Shown here: positions 9,180 to 18,536 of the stretch, piece by piece | Position numbering within the stretch: position 1 is the stretch's first letter | How the letters are laid out: each line of letters starts with the position of its first letter | NCBI GenBank assembly: GCA_017469425.1 | Contig: JAFUGJ010000015.1 | Coordinates: 1 to 64,000 of the forward strand | Direction of reading: 5' to 3' | From: Bacteroidales bacterium | GTDB taxonomy: Bacteria > Bacteroidota > Bacteroidia > Bacteroidales > UBA932 | Length of the DNA stretch: 64,000 nucleotides | Notes under the pieces: model-generated | The model's database searches: none | The model's input: the letters and a program-made list of their open reading frames with translations, nothing else | Told to the model about the DNA's origin: nothing | Translations under genes and position numbers: made by a program

Positions 9180-10178
9180 CTATATAATTGAATAGAGCCT
9201 GCCCACCAGGTCGGTGAAAAGGATCTTGAGATTCACATTGCGACCAATCAGGGCCGAACTGCGGTCGAAAGCTTCCAGTGCCTTGCGGGGGAAGGTATTG
9301 CGCAGTCTCCCGGCCCAGGACACTGCGTCGGGGTCGTCACCTGCAAGGCTGTCCAGCCCCTGTTGCACAAGGAATACCCGGCGCATCTTTTCGGAAGCGA
9401 ACTTGCAGAAAGCCTTTGCCGAATCGCGCGAAGGAAGGGAGGCAAGCTGCTCCCCCACTTCGAGCGCGCCGGAGAGATTGCGGTCCAGCAGCGACTCCAT
9501 CAGCGAGGCGAAAAGGCCGCCGTCGTCATAACGCAGGGCAAGGCTGTCGTTTGGCGAGGACGACTCCACCCGCACAAGCTGGCAACGCGAGGATATTGTG
9601 GGCAGAAGACGCTCCGGACTGTGGGTTACGAGTATGAACACTGTCTGCTGCGGCGGTTCTTCAAGAATCTTCAGAAGCTTGTTCGCCGTAGTGGTATTCA
9701 TCTTCTCCGGCAGATAAACAAGCACCGAAGTGTATCCTCCTTCGAGCGAATACTGGCTGAGCTTGCGCAAAAGGGCGTTGGCCTCCTTTACTCCTATTAC
9801 CGTGTTCTTCCCTTCAAAACCAAGGGCTTCGTAGAGTTCGGTTTCAGTAAAGTCCGGGTTAGAGATGACGAGCTCGCGCCACTGCTTTGCATACTGCTCC
9901 GACACGCTTTCTCCTGCGGAAAGCACCAGCGGGAAGATGAAATGCACATCGGGATGAATCAGTTTGCTTATTTTATTGCAGGCAGCACACGCTCCGCAGG
10001 AATCCCCGTCCGCTTTATCCTTGCAGTAGAGATACTGCAGGAAAGCAAGCGCGAGGGCCACCCCTCCGCCACCGTCATCCTCATGGAAAAGTATGGCATG
10101 GGGCACCCTTCCGGAATCAACCATCCCGGCGAGGGCACGGCAGGCCGCTGCGTTTCCTTTTATTTCGGCAAACTTCAT
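9180..10178 (-). CDS. holB: DNA polymerase III delta-prime subunit
   Basis: Clamp-loader subunit of the replicative polymerase. 332 residues, AAA+ fold. The zinc-binding cysteines are in YCKDKADGDSCGACAAC. The P-loop position (EDDGGGGVALA) lacks the lysine, as expected for the non-hydrolysing delta-prime subunit. EKMNTTTANKLLKILEEPP and the sensor-type ISSRCQ motif are present. Overlaps the upstream prenyl synthase gene by one base. Confidence 0.9.
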   Translation of the reverse strand: MKFAEIKGNAAACRALAGMVDSGRVPHAILFHEDDGGGGVALALAFLQYLYCKDKADGDSCGACAACNKISKLIHPDVHFIFPLVLSAGESVSEQYAKQWRELVISNPDFTETELYEALGFEGKNTVIGVKEANALLRKLSQYSLEGGYTSVLVYLPEKMNTTTANKLLKILEEPPQQTVFILVTHSPERLLPTISSRCQLVRVESSSPNDSLALRYDDGGLFASLMESLLDRNLSGALEVGEQLASLPSRDSAKAFCKFASEKMRRVFLVQQGLDSLAGDDPDAVSWAGRLRNTFPRKALEAFDRSSALIGRNVNLKILFTDLVGRLYSII

Positions 10179-11152
10179 TACTTTACACGGTGGGCGCTCT
10201 GCCCGGCTATGAATTCGAGGGCGCTGCGGAATTGCGATTCGGGGAAGACTTCCAAGGCGGAGACCGCTTCCTTCACATAGGCCCCGAGTTTTTTCTTGGC
10301 ATATTCCACTCCCCCGTTATCCAGCACAAAACGGGTGATTTCGTGGCAGTATTCCGGATGTTCGGGAATATCCCGTATCATCGAACGGATGCACTCGCCG
10401 CTTCCCGTCCTCTCAATCGCACCGAGCAGGGGAAGCGTTATCTTGCGTTCGAGAAGGTCGATTCCCACGGGCTTCCCCGTAGCCGCGCTGCCCGCATAGT
10501 CGAGGATGTCGTCCTGTATCTGGAATGCCATACCCATCGCACGGCCATAGTTCCCGACCGCTTTCACGAATTCGGACGGAGCATCCACCGAAACCGCTCC
10601 GATTTTGCAGGCGGTTTCGAAAAGCGACGCGGTCTTGCAATAGATTATACGGAGATAGTCCTCGACGGTAGTGTCGGAACTGAACGCTTTCTGCTGCTGG
10701 AGCATCTCGCCTTCCGCCAAATCGGTAAGCGTCCTCGCGCACACATTCACCACCCACTGCAAATGCGAAGAGCCGGTAAGCAGTCCGACAGCCTTCGCCA
10801 GCCAGAAATCTCCGACGAGAACCGCCGGAACGGGGCCGTACTTCGAAAGAACGGTAGGTTGACCCCGGCGGGTTTCCGCCTCATCGGCGACATCGTCATG
10901 CAACAGGGTTGCGTTGTGGAGGATTTCTACGGCTGCGGCGCCATTTATGCTTTCCCCGCTCACGATTCCCGCGCCGCAGAGCTTGGCAGAAAAAAGGGTG
11001 AGCATGGGGCGGAGCATTTTTCCCGCATTGTCGAGAAGCGACGAGTTGATTTCGTCAAGCAGGGGCACATCGGAACCAAGGCTCCTCTTTATGAGTGCCT
11101 TGACCTCGCTCCAGTCGTTCCCGAGCAGCAGTATCAAATCGTCGTTACTCAT
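10178..11152 (-). CDS. ispB: Polyprenyl (octaprenyl-type) diphosphate synthase
   Basis: Makes the long isoprenoid chain for menaquinone; fits menA and menG elsewhere in the window. 324 residues. First aspartate-rich motif LLHDDVADEAETRRG, second motif FQIQDDILDYAG, plus GKMLRPML near the N-terminus. Chain length cannot be read reliably from sequence. Start overlaps the stop of the LOG-family gene (ATGA). Confidence 0.88.
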   Translation of the reverse strand: MSNDDLILLLGNDWSEVKALIKRSLGSDVPLLDEINSSLLDNAGKMLRPMLTLFSAKLCGAGIVSGESINGAAAVEILHNATLLHDDVADEAETRRGQPTVLSKYGPVPAVLVGDFWLAKAVGLLTGSSHLQWVVNVCARTLTDLAEGEMLQQQKAFSSDTTVEDYLRIIYCKTASLFETACKIGAVSVDAPSEFVKAVGNYGRAMGMAFQIQDDILDYAGSAATGKPVGIDLLERKITLPLLGAIERTGSGECIRSMIRDIPEHPEYCHEITRFVLDNGGVEYAKKKLGAYVKEAVSALEVFPESQFRSALEFIAGQSAHRVK

Positions 11153-11682
11153 TCAAAAATCTTCGCAAGTTCCTGTGGTGTATCAGCAAAAACGACTCTC
11201 CCGTAATCTTCTTCAGTGAGCATCCCGCATTGCACAAAATGGCGCAGCAGTTCCCTCAAGGGTTCATAGAAGCCGTCGAGGTTGAGTACCGCAACGCGCC
11301 CGTCGAACTTTCCGAGTTTTGCGAGGACGAGGGTTTCGAAGAACTCGTCCATGGTGCCTATGCCACCCGGAAGAGCCACCGCAATGTCGACATCCTCCCT
11401 CATCTTGTCCTTGCGTTCCGACATTGTCCGGGTCCAGTGCAATTCGGTAAGCCCTTCATATTCGAAGCCCTTCATGAACTCGGGCAGAACCCCTATGTTG
11501 GGGGCTCCGCATTCAGCCGCGGCATCGGCAACGGCTCCCATCGTGCCCCTGAAAGAACCTCCGGACACGATGCCATATCCTGCCAAACAAGCCGCACGGA
11601 CACATTCCCGCGCGGCCTGGTTGTATTTGGAATCTATCTCACTGCTGGCGGAGCAAAAAAACACCGCCTTCTTTCCCTTCAT
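11149..11682 (-). CDS. LOG-family nucleoside 5'-monophosphate phosphoribohydrolase
   Basis: 177 residues, the size of TIGR00730/LOG proteins with a Rossmann-like fold. Signatures SGGSFRGTMGAVADAA and LPGGIGTMDEFFE bind the ribose phosphate and carry the catalytic glutamate. Members cleave N-ribosidic bonds of (modified) AMP; plant LOG activates cytokinins, while the bacterial substrate is usually unknown. Overlaps ispB, so probably the same transcript. Confidence 0.85.
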   Translation of the reverse strand: MKGKKAVFFCSASSEIDSKYNQAARECVRAACLAGYGIVSGGSFRGTMGAVADAAAECGAPNIGVLPEFMKGFEYEGLTELHWTRTMSERKDKMREDVDIAVALPGGIGTMDEFFETLVLAKLGKFDGRVAVLNLDGFYEPLRELLRHFVQCGMLTEEDYGRVVFADTPQELAKIFE

Positions 11683-11706
11683 AGAAAACTCCTTTGTCTA
11701 AATCAA

Positions 11707-12372
11707 TTAAAAGAAGATGGCAAGCGTTGCCATGATGCCGCTGCACTTCTTGGACTTGGCGGTTCCTGAAGCCGCATTGATGGCGCTCTGAACCGATGTG
11801 ATGGCGGACACATTGTCTTCATAGAGTTCGCCCATGTTCCAGAAATAGCGCACGGACAGCTGCAGACTGTCGAAAAGGTCAACGCCGACACCGAGGCCGA
11901 AGCCGTATTCGAGCCGGTTTTTCAGTGTGTCGAAGCCCTTGTTGCTCTCCTGCAAAGTGACTGCGGAAACAAGTTCCTCCTTGGTTTCATTCGTAACCGC
12001 ATAACCCACGAAAGGCTCGGCGAATACATAAGGACGCACCGAAGACAGTTCTACGCCCCACTGAATCTGCACCGGAACCTCGACGAAGCCGGTTTTCAGG
12101 TCGGCGCTGTAATCGCCGAGAGAAGTACCTTTCACCACGCTTCCGAGCTTCGTACCCTTGACATTGTAAAGCACTGCGGGCTGAACCGAAACACCTCCGA
12201 GAAGGTTGAATTTTGCAGCGATACCGAAATGGAACTGGTTGATGTCCTCCGCCTCGGCGACAGCATTGTCTAAACTGGTCTTGGACGAAGTGACACCGGC
12301 AACGATACCGATCTGGGCGAATGCACTGCCTGCAACAAGCATTGCGGCAAATGCCACGAGCAATTTTTTCAT
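11707..12372 (-). CDS. Outer-membrane beta-barrel protein, PorT/OmpW-like size
   Basis: 221 residues; signal peptide MKKLLVAFAAMLVAGSAFA, then repeated amphipathic strands (VQPAVLYNVKG, SVRYFWNMG) and a terminal LAIFF typical of the barrel insertion signal. Starts one base after the trxA stop, so cotranscribed with it. Resembles the generic outer-membrane barrel families of Bacteroidetes; no function assigned. Confidence 0.7.
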   Translation of the reverse strand: MKKLLVAFAAMLVAGSAFAQIGIVAGVTSSKTSLDNAVAEAEDINQFHFGIAAKFNLLGGVSVQPAVLYNVKGTKLGSVVKGTSLGDYSADLKTGFVEVPVQIQWGVELSSVRPYVFAEPFVGYAVTNETKEELVSAVTLQESNKGFDTLKNRLEYGFGLGVGVDLFDSLQLSVRYFWNMGELYEDNVSAITSVQSAINAASGTAKSKKCSGIMATLAIFF

Positions 12373-12373
12373 A

Positions 12374-12688
12374 TTATAAAAGATTATTCAGAATTGTCTG
12401 TATGTCCTGCTTCGAAACAAGGCCCACACTGCGCTCGGCGAGCTGTCCGCCCTTGAAGAAGAGGAGAGTGGGAATGTTGCGTACGCCGAAACGGGCAGCT
12501 ACATCCTCGTTGTCATCGACATTGCACTTTGCAACGGCAATCTTTCCATCGTATTCGGCGGCGATGTCGTCGACAATGGGAGAGAGCATACGGCAAGGGC
12601 CGCACCAGCTGGCCCAAAGGTCCACGAGGACCACATCGTTCGAAGCAAGCGTGGCTTCGAAATTATCTTCGTTGAGAATCGTAATCAT
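12374..12688 (-). CDS. trxA: Thioredoxin
   Basis: Cytoplasmic dithiol-disulfide reductant. 104 residues, no signal peptide, with the WCGPC active site at residues 28-32 and the cis-proline motif NIPTL. A perfect -7 box ends 7 nt upstream of the ATG, so the mRNA may be leaderless. First gene of the long minus-strand run that ends with trmB. Confidence 0.95.
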   Translation of the reverse strand: MITILNEDNFEATLASNDVVLVDLWASWCGPCRMLSPIVDDIAAEYDGKIAVAKCNVDDNEDVAARFGVRNIPTLLFFKGGQLAERSVGLVSKQDIQTILNNLL

Positions 12689-12695
12689 AATGAGG

Positions 12696-12703
12696 CAAAT
12701 ATA
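12696..12703 (-). promoter_or_regulatory. -7 box of trxA
   Basis: TATATTTG on the minus strand with only 7 nt to the ATG of trxA. Confidence 0.6.
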
Positions 12704-12709
12704 TAAAAA

Positions 12710-13003
12710 TTACAGGACATTGTCAACATTCCACGCAAACGCACGGATGCCGAGGTCGGGGGTCTTTTCGTCCTTGGCGCGGAGAGCGTCGAGAATGGGC
12801 CGGACATTGGCGTCGTCCACTACCGTGAGCAAGCCGTCATTGTACTCGGGCCAAGCATGGTTGTTCAGGTGCGGGATTCCGTTCGCGGAGCCGCGTCCGC
12901 TGATGCCGTCGAAACGGGTGAATCCCCTCTGTCCGAACGACTCTACAAGCTCGACTATCTCATCGCCGTAAGCCTGGTTGTATGCTATGAATAATGCTTT
13001 CAT
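12710..13003 (-). CDS. PII-like small protein linked to RND efflux
   Basis: 97 residues. The open frame extends further upstream but the ATG at 13003 (MKALFIAYNQ) overlaps the stop of the RND gene (ATGA) and gives a complete ferredoxin-like domain. GFTRFDGISGRGSANG and PHLNNHAWPEYND match the small PII-like proteins found next to cation or multidrug RND pumps. The T-loop Tyr and GlnB ATP motifs are not recognisable, so it is not a nitrogen PII protein. Possibly senses a ligand or metal and adjusts pump use; this is inference. Confidence 0.65.
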   Translation of the reverse strand: MKALFIAYNQAYGDEIVELVESFGQRGFTRFDGISGRGSANGIPHLNNHAWPEYNDGLLTVVDDANVRPILDALRAKDEKTPDLGIRAFAWNVDNVL

Positions 13004-16000
13004 TGTATGTCGTATTTTTTGGCGGCACGCCTTTCCTGACGGGTGGCGAACACGCAGTACACTGTAGGAATCAGCACGAGGGTGACGAGGGTGGAGATGG
13101 TAAGGCCCCATGCGACCACCATTCCGAGGCCGTTCCACATTTCGGAGCCGTCGCCGTTGCCGACCGCCATCGGAATCATGCCGAGCACTGTGGTGAGGGT
13201 GGTCATGAGGATAGGACGCAGACGGCTGCGGGCCGCAGTGACGGAAGCCTCAACCACGCCCATGCCGCGTTCACGGCAGAGTATGGTGTAGTCTATCAGC
13301 ACTATACCGTTCTTCACCACTATGCCAATCAGGATTATGATACCCACCATGCCCATCACGCTGAGCGCGGTATTCGTAGCCCAGAGGCCGAGAATGACGC
13401 CAACGGCAGCGAAAGGAAGGCTGAACATGATGACGAACGGGCTCACGAACGATTCGAACTGGGCGGCCATCACGATGTACACGAGAAGTATCATCAGCAC
13501 CATGAGTATTCCCATGTCGCTGAACATCTTCTGCTGGTCTTCGTAGTCGCCTGCAATCACGCAGTAGAGGTTGGAAGGAACGGGAGTGTTGTCTATGATT
13601 TCGTTGGTGACGGCAACCGCCTCCGAAAGGGCCACCTTGTTGGCCACCAGGCCGGTAACGGTGATATAGCGCTGGCGGTTGCGGCGTTCGATGGTGGGAG
13701 GCACTTCGGTTTCCACTACACTGCCGAGCTCCTTGAGGCGGATGGCCCGTCCCGCGGGATTGTAGACAATGATGTTTTCCATGTCCTCCACGCTTGTACG
13801 GAACTCCGGAGCATAGCGCACGCGGATGTCGTACTCTTCGCCGTCCTCGCGGTAGAGCGACGCCACGGTTCCGCTCATTGCAGCGCTGAAGGCAGCACCT
13901 GCGGTAGTGGAGCTGAGGCCGTTCAGGGCAAGCTTCTCGCGGTCGAAATCTATCTGGTATTCAGGCGTGTATTCGTCGCGGCTCAGGATTACTTGCGCGA
14001 ATTCCTTGCGCTGGAGCATCTTTGCCTGCATCGCCTTCGCCGCAGCGTCGGTCTCGGCAAAATCGTATCCGTAAATTTCAAGCGACACGCTGGACGCGCC
14101 ACCCATTCCGCCGCCGCCCTCGGTCACGGTAGCCTTGCGGATTTCGGGATAACGCTTGAGTATGCCACGGATCTGGTCGGCAATCACCATCGAAGAACGC
14201 TCGCGCGAACTCTTGCGCCCGATGCGGATGCTCATCGAAATGATGTGCGTACCGTTGCTCTGCATGGATGCGAAGAGATTGTCCGTGTCGGCCTGGCCGT
14301 ATGTGAAGTTCGTGCGCTCGGCCTCGGGCACTTCGGCCACAATGTCGTCATAGATGTTGCGTGCAAGTTCCGCGGTCACCACCTGCGCCGTTCCGACGGG
14401 AAGGGTGAGGTTCAGAGTAATGCGGTCCTGGTCGGTCTTGGGGAAGTACTCGCTCTTGATTCCGGGAGCGAGGAATACCAGCACTGCCGCAAAGATTGCA
14501 AGGGCGCCGAAGACGACTGTCTTGCGATGGTTCACGGCCCAGTTGATGAGGCGGGCGTATGCGGCGGAAACCGCATCGAGAGCCTTGTCGATGGGGGTGA
14601 AGAACATCTTGTAAAGTTTTCCCGTAGGCTTCTCGCCGCGCATGAACTGCGAGCAGAGCATCGGCACCAGGGTAAGGGCGGCCGTGGTGGAAACAATCAT
14701 GATGATGCTCACTATCCAGCCGAGCTGCTTGAACATGATGCCGGTCATGCCCTTGATGAGGGTGAGTGGCAGGAATACCGCCAGCATGGTAAGGGTCGAT
14801 GCGATGACGGAGATACCCACTTCGGATGTGCCGTGTATGGCGGCTTCTTTCGGCTTCTCTCCCCTTTCAAGATGGGTCGTGATGTTCTCGATTACCACTA
14901 TGGCATCGTCCACAACCATGCCTATCGCTATGGAAAGGGAGGCCATGGAAATGATGTTGAGAGAGCCGTCGGTTGCAAAGAGATAGGCAAGAGATGCGAG
15001 CAGAGCTATAGGAATCGACAGCACGATGATTACCGTGGGCCTCCACCTGCCGAGGAAAACGAACACCACGAGCATCACCACGATAAAGGTGATGAGGATG
15101 GTCTCTTCGAGCGAATGGATGGTGTTGACGATTTCTTCGGACGAGTCGAAAATCTGGGTGATGGTGATGTCGGAAGGAAGGGTCTTCTTGGCCTGTTCGA
15201 GCTGCTTGTGCACGCCTTTGCTCACATTCACCGTGTTGGCTCCGGCCTGCTTCTGCACCACGATGCGCGCGGAACGCACTCCGTTGGTGTAGGATTCCTG
15301 CTCGCGTTCCTGGCTGCCGTCACGCACGGTTGCCACATCGCGCAGGAGCACTGTCTTTCCGCCCGTACTTCCCACCACGATGTCGAGAAGTTCGGAAGGG
15401 TCGGTAAACTCCTTCTGGATGCGCAGCGTGTAGGTACTGGAGCCGATGTCGATGTTGCCCGAAGGGAGGTTGCAGTTTTCGGCTGCGATTATCTGAGCGA
15501 GGCTCGAAATGGTAAGATGATAGGCTTCGAGTTTGTTGGGGTCGCAGTAAACCTGGATTTCGCGGGTAGGTGCACCGCTCACGCTCACGGTACCCACACC
15601 CTTCACACGGGCGAGGGGCGTGGTCACCTGGTCGTCGAGAATCTTGTCGAGTCCGCTCACGCTTTCGGTGGCCGACGCAGTGAACATCATGATGGGCATG
15701 TCGTCCACGCTGAACTTGAAAATCACCGGGGTGCTCGCCCCGTCGGGCAGGGTGGAACTCACCATGTCGAGCTTGTCGCGCACATTGTTGGTGGCTTCCT
15801 CGATGTCGGTTCCGTATTCGAATTCAAGGGTGAGGATGCTGACATTCTCCTTACTCTGGGAGCTGAGTTTCTTCAGATCCTCCACACCATTGAGCGTATT
15901 TTCGAGCACCTTGGTAAGGTTGGTCTCGATATCGGATGCGTTGGCTCCGGGATAGGCGCTCATCACCATGATGGTATTGGCGTCGAAATCGGGGAGCAGG

Positions 16001-16104
16001 GCTATCGGAATGTTCATCAGCGAGAACAGACCGAATACCAGAAAGGCGACAAAGACAAGCGCCGTCGTTACGGGATTCTTTACCGCAGATTTAATCAGTC
16101 CCAT
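13000..16104 (-). CDS. RND-family efflux pump, inner-membrane transporter
   Basis: Proton-driven export in a tripartite complex with the flanking MFP and TolC-type genes. 1034 residues, the AcrB/hydrophobe-exporter length, with 12 membrane helices and two large periplasmic loops. The helix-4 proton relay is GMVVDDAIVVIEN and the helix-10 lysine is in IVVKNGIVLID. The start at 16104 (MGLIKSAVKNPVT) lies one base after the MFP stop; a nine-residue N-terminal extension would overlap that gene and is less likely. Substrate unknown. Confidence 0.92.
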   Translation of the reverse strand: MGLIKSAVKNPVTTALVFVAFLVFGLFSLMNIPIALLPDFDANTIMVMSAYPGANASDIETNLTKVLENTLNGVEDLKKLSSQSKENVSILTLEFEYGTDIEEATNNVRDKLDMVSSTLPDGASTPVIFKFSVDDMPIMMFTASATESVSGLDKILDDQVTTPLARVKGVGTVSVSGAPTREIQVYCDPNKLEAYHLTISSLAQIIAAENCNLPSGNIDIGSSTYTLRIQKEFTDPSELLDIVVGSTGGKTVLLRDVATVRDGSQEREQESYTNGVRSARIVVQKQAGANTVNVSKGVHKQLEQAKKTLPSDITITQIFDSSEEIVNTIHSLEETILITFIVVMLVVFVFLGRWRPTVIIVLSIPIALLASLAYLFATDGSLNIISMASLSIAIGMVVDDAIVVIENITTHLERGEKPKEAAIHGTSEVGISVIASTLTMLAVFLPLTLIKGMTGIMFKQLGWIVSIIMIVSTTAALTLVPMLCSQFMRGEKPTGKLYKMFFTPIDKALDAVSAAYARLINWAVNHRKTVVFGALAIFAAVLVFLAPGIKSEYFPKTDQDRITLNLTLPVGTAQVVTAELARNIYDDIVAEVPEAERTNFTYGQADTDNLFASMQSNGTHIISMSIRIGRKSSRERSSMVIADQIRGILKRYPEIRKATVTEGGGGMGGASSVSLEIYGYDFAETDAAAKAMQAKMLQRKEFAQVILSRDEYTPEYQIDFDREKLALNGLSSTTAGAAFSAAMSGTVASLYREDGEEYDIRVRYAPEFRTSVEDMENIIVYNPAGRAIRLKELGSVVETEVPPTIERRNRQRYITVTGLVANKVALSEAVAVTNEIIDNTPVPSNLYCVIAGDYEDQQKMFSDMGILMVLMILLVYIVMAAQFESFVSPFVIMFSLPFAAVGVILGLWATNTALSVMGMVGIIILIGIVVKNGIVLIDYTILCRERGMGVVEASVTAARSRLRPILMTTLTTVLGMIPMAVGNGDGSEMWNGLGMVVAWGLTISTLVTLVLIPTVYCVFATRQERRAAKKYDIQ

Positions 16105-16105
16105 A

Positions 16106-17131
16106 CTATTCCAAAACTGATACTTTAACACCGCTGCGAAGGGTGCTCTGCCCCTTCACCACTACAAGTTCCCCTTCCTCAAGTCCGGAAAGCACTTCGT
16201 ACTTGCCATCGAAATGGCGTCCGAGCACCACGGGTTTCTCAACCGCCTCGCCGTTCTCAACGACGAACACATTGCGCTGACCCGAACCCTGGAGCTTGAC
16301 CACGGCGACATCGGGAATCGCGATGCTGAAGTTCTGTCCGAAGACAAGGTTCACCTTTGCATACATTCCGGGGCGGAGTTCGCGGTTTGAATTGGGAACG
16401 GATACCTCCACATTGAAGGTATGGGTCGCAGGGTCGATGGTAGGATAGATGCGGCGGATGGTTCCGCTGAAGTTTTTGCCGGGAAGGGCATCTACGGTAA
16501 GGGTCACCTTGTCACCCTTGCCGATGCGGGTATAGTCGGATTCCGACACGCCGACCAGCATCTTCACGGGCACTATCTGCTGAACCGTAAAGATGGGGCT
16601 CGCCATGCCGTACATGTCGCCTCGGTCGTAATTGCGGGCTGTGACCACTCCGGAGATAGGGGAACGGAGGATGGTGTTTTCAAGCAAATTGTCGTAAGCG
16701 CTCTTGCTCACCTTGTAGCTCAGTTCCATGGACTCGTAGTCGCTCTGGGCAACGCCTCCTTCCTTGTAAAGCTGCTCGAGGCGCCTGAGTTCCACCTCAG
16801 CATTGGCGAGCCTCAGTTCGGCCTGGTCGAGCTGCACGCGGTCCATCTCGGCGAGCACCTGCCCTGCGCTCACGAAATCTCCCACCTCGACATTGATTTT
16901 CTGGATGCGTCCGCCGCTCTGCGGAGCGATGTTGTTGACGGCATTGGCCTGCACGGTTGCAGAATAATTGCCGTCGAGCACCACGGCTTCCTTCACTGCC
17001 GCATACACCTTTACATTCTGGACGGCTTCCGCAGCCGTGCTGCCGGTCTGCCCGGCTTCGCTTCCTGTTTTCTTCTGGGCGCATCCCGCCATGGCGAGGA
17101 GCGCAAGGGATATGATAGTTATCTTTTTCAT
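16106..17131 (-). CDS. RND efflux membrane fusion lipoprotein
   Basis: 341 residues. Signal peptide with lipobox (LAMAGC), so inner-membrane anchored in the periplasm. Biotinyl-lipoyl-like halves flank a short coiled-coil (INVEVGDFVSAGQVLAEMD ... ENTILRSPISGVVTARN). HlyD/AcrA family. The open frame extends 43 codons upstream, but only the ATG at 17131 gives a proper signal peptide. Lies 7 bp after the TolC-type gene. Confidence 0.92.
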   Translation of the reverse strand: MKKITIISLALLAMAGCAQKKTGSEAGQTGSTAAEAVQNVKVYAAVKEAVVLDGNYSATVQANAVNNIAPQSGGRIQKINVEVGDFVSAGQVLAEMDRVQLDQAELRLANAEVELRRLEQLYKEGGVAQSDYESMELSYKVSKSAYDNLLENTILRSPISGVVTARNYDRGDMYGMASPIFTVQQIVPVKMLVGVSESDYTRIGKGDKVTLTVDALPGKNFSGTIRRIYPTIDPATHTFNVEVSVPNSNRELRPGMYAKVNLVFGQNFSIAIPDVAVVKLQGSGQRNVFVVENGEAVEKPVVLGRHFDGKYEVLSGLEEGELVVVKGQSTLRSGVKVSVLE

Positions 17132-17138
17132 AATCGGA

Positions 17139-18470
17139 TTATTCTGCTGCTTGGTAATCTGCGCCAATGGTGCTTTCGAGACCCGCCTTGGCAACCATGT
17201 AACTGTATACGGCCTGGCTTGCCATGAGCTGTGCCTGCGTGAGGGCGAGCCGCGCCGCATTCAGGTCGGTAAGAGTGCTGCGGCCCACCTCATAGCTCTT
17301 GGAAGCGATGTCGTAGGCTTTCTGCGCCGACTCGAGGGCTTCCTGCGCCGATGCGTAACTCTTGGTCGCCGTTTCCATGGTACTCAGATACTGACGAATT
17401 GCAATGCTGAGCTGCCTCTCGGCATTTTCGCGCTGGATGGCGAGTTCTTCCGCCTGCAGCCTTGCCTGCTTCACCTGGCTCAGGCGCTTTCCGCCCGAAA
17501 AGATAGGGATGCTTAGCGCGAGCGAAACGGATGAATTGGGGAACCAGCTGTACTGCTTGAAATTGAAATCGTCCTCCATGGACATCACGCCGTAATTGAA
17601 ACTGAGCCCGAGGCTCGGCAGATATGCGTACTGCTGAATCTTGATGTTGTCGGCAAGCTGGCGTGCCTGTATTTCGAGCTGGCGGAGCGATGAGTTGTTG
17701 CTGATGTCGTACTCTTCCGCCACGGTTCCGAGGCTTATGGCGTAATCACCCAGCGAATCCGCCACATCGATGTCGGCTTCGAGATCCATGCCGATAACGG
17801 CCTTCAGCTGCCACAGCGCGAGATATATCGAATTTGCCGAATCGTAAAGGTTGGGAATGGCGTTCGCAACTTCAGTCTTTGCCCTGGCAAGGTCGAGTTC
17901 CGATGCCCTGGAAGCATTGTATTTCTTCTGCGTGAGCTCGAGGTTCTCGGCGGCATTGTCGTATACGCTCTTGTAAACATTGTTCGCTTCCTTGGCGAGA
18001 AGCACGCCGTAGTACGCCTGCTTCACCTGATTTACCATCTCAAGGCGCGAACTGCGGGCCTTTTCCACCGCAAGTTCCACGCTCTCCCCGGACACCTTCA
18101 GGCTCTTCCACAGCTGTGCGTTCACAAGCGGCATGCTTGCGCTGACGGAACCGTTATAAGTATTCCAGCGACCCACTGCAATGTTCACCGTTTCGGTGCC
18201 CATCTTCATACTCATTATCTGTTTCTTGATGGTGCGCTGATATGCTCCGGTGGCATCTATCTGGGGAAAGAGCGACGCATAAGTGCCTTTTCGGGCCCAT
18301 TTTTGAACCTCAACTTCCTTGTCTGCCACTTTGACAGAAGGACTTTCGCTCAAGGCAATCTCAAGAGCCTGTCCGAGCGAGAGAATCACCGCCGATGTGT
18401 CTTCGGCTGCAACCGGCTGACTCTGAGGCATCAGAATGGTCAGCGCGGCGGTCAACAATAATCTAACCAT
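17139..18470 (-). CDS. TolC-family outer-membrane efflux protein
   Basis: 443 residues with an N-terminal signal and two outer-membrane-efflux repeats: long amphipathic helices with coiled-coil pattern (LDLARAKTEVANAIPNL, TDLNAARLALTQAQL). First gene of the four-gene efflux operon. Its upstream region coincides with the terminator of the preceding amylase gene, and the T-run of that terminator lies just before the ATG. Confidence 0.9.
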   Translation of the reverse strand: MVRLLLTAALTILMPQSQPVAAEDTSAVILSLGQALEIALSESPSVKVADKEVEVQKWARKGTYASLFPQIDATGAYQRTIKKQIMSMKMGTETVNIAVGRWNTYNGSVSASMPLVNAQLWKSLKVSGESVELAVEKARSSRLEMVNQVKQAYYGVLLAKEANNVYKSVYDNAAENLELTQKKYNASRASELDLARAKTEVANAIPNLYDSANSIYLALWQLKAVIGMDLEADIDVADSLGDYAISLGTVAEEYDISNNSSLRQLEIQARQLADNIKIQQYAYLPSLGLSFNYGVMSMEDDFNFKQYSWFPNSSVSLALSIPIFSGGKRLSQVKQARLQAEELAIQRENAERQLSIAIRQYLSTMETATKSYASAQEALESAQKAYDIASKSYEVGRSTLTDLNAARLALTQAQLMASQAVYSYMVAKAGLESTIGADYQAAE

Positions 18471-18474
18471 TTAC

Positions 18475-18512
18475 AAAAAAATTACGGCGCGTTAATCAAC
18501 AAAAAACGCGCC
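18475..18512 (-). terminator. Rho-independent terminator of the PUL
   Basis: On the minus strand GGCGCGTT, an 11-nt loop, AACGCGCC, then GTAATTTTTTT. It lies 25 nt after the stop of the last PUL gene and directly before the TolC-type gene, separating the two operons. Confidence 0.8.
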
Positions 18513-18536
18513 ATAAGAAGAATGTGTCAAATTAAT

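Noticed and set aside
12994-16128. A 1044-codon open frame on the plus strand opposite the RND pump
   Set aside because: It mirrors the RND gene in antisense, has histidine/glycine-rich composition and no recognisable domain. It reflects the codon bias of the real gene.
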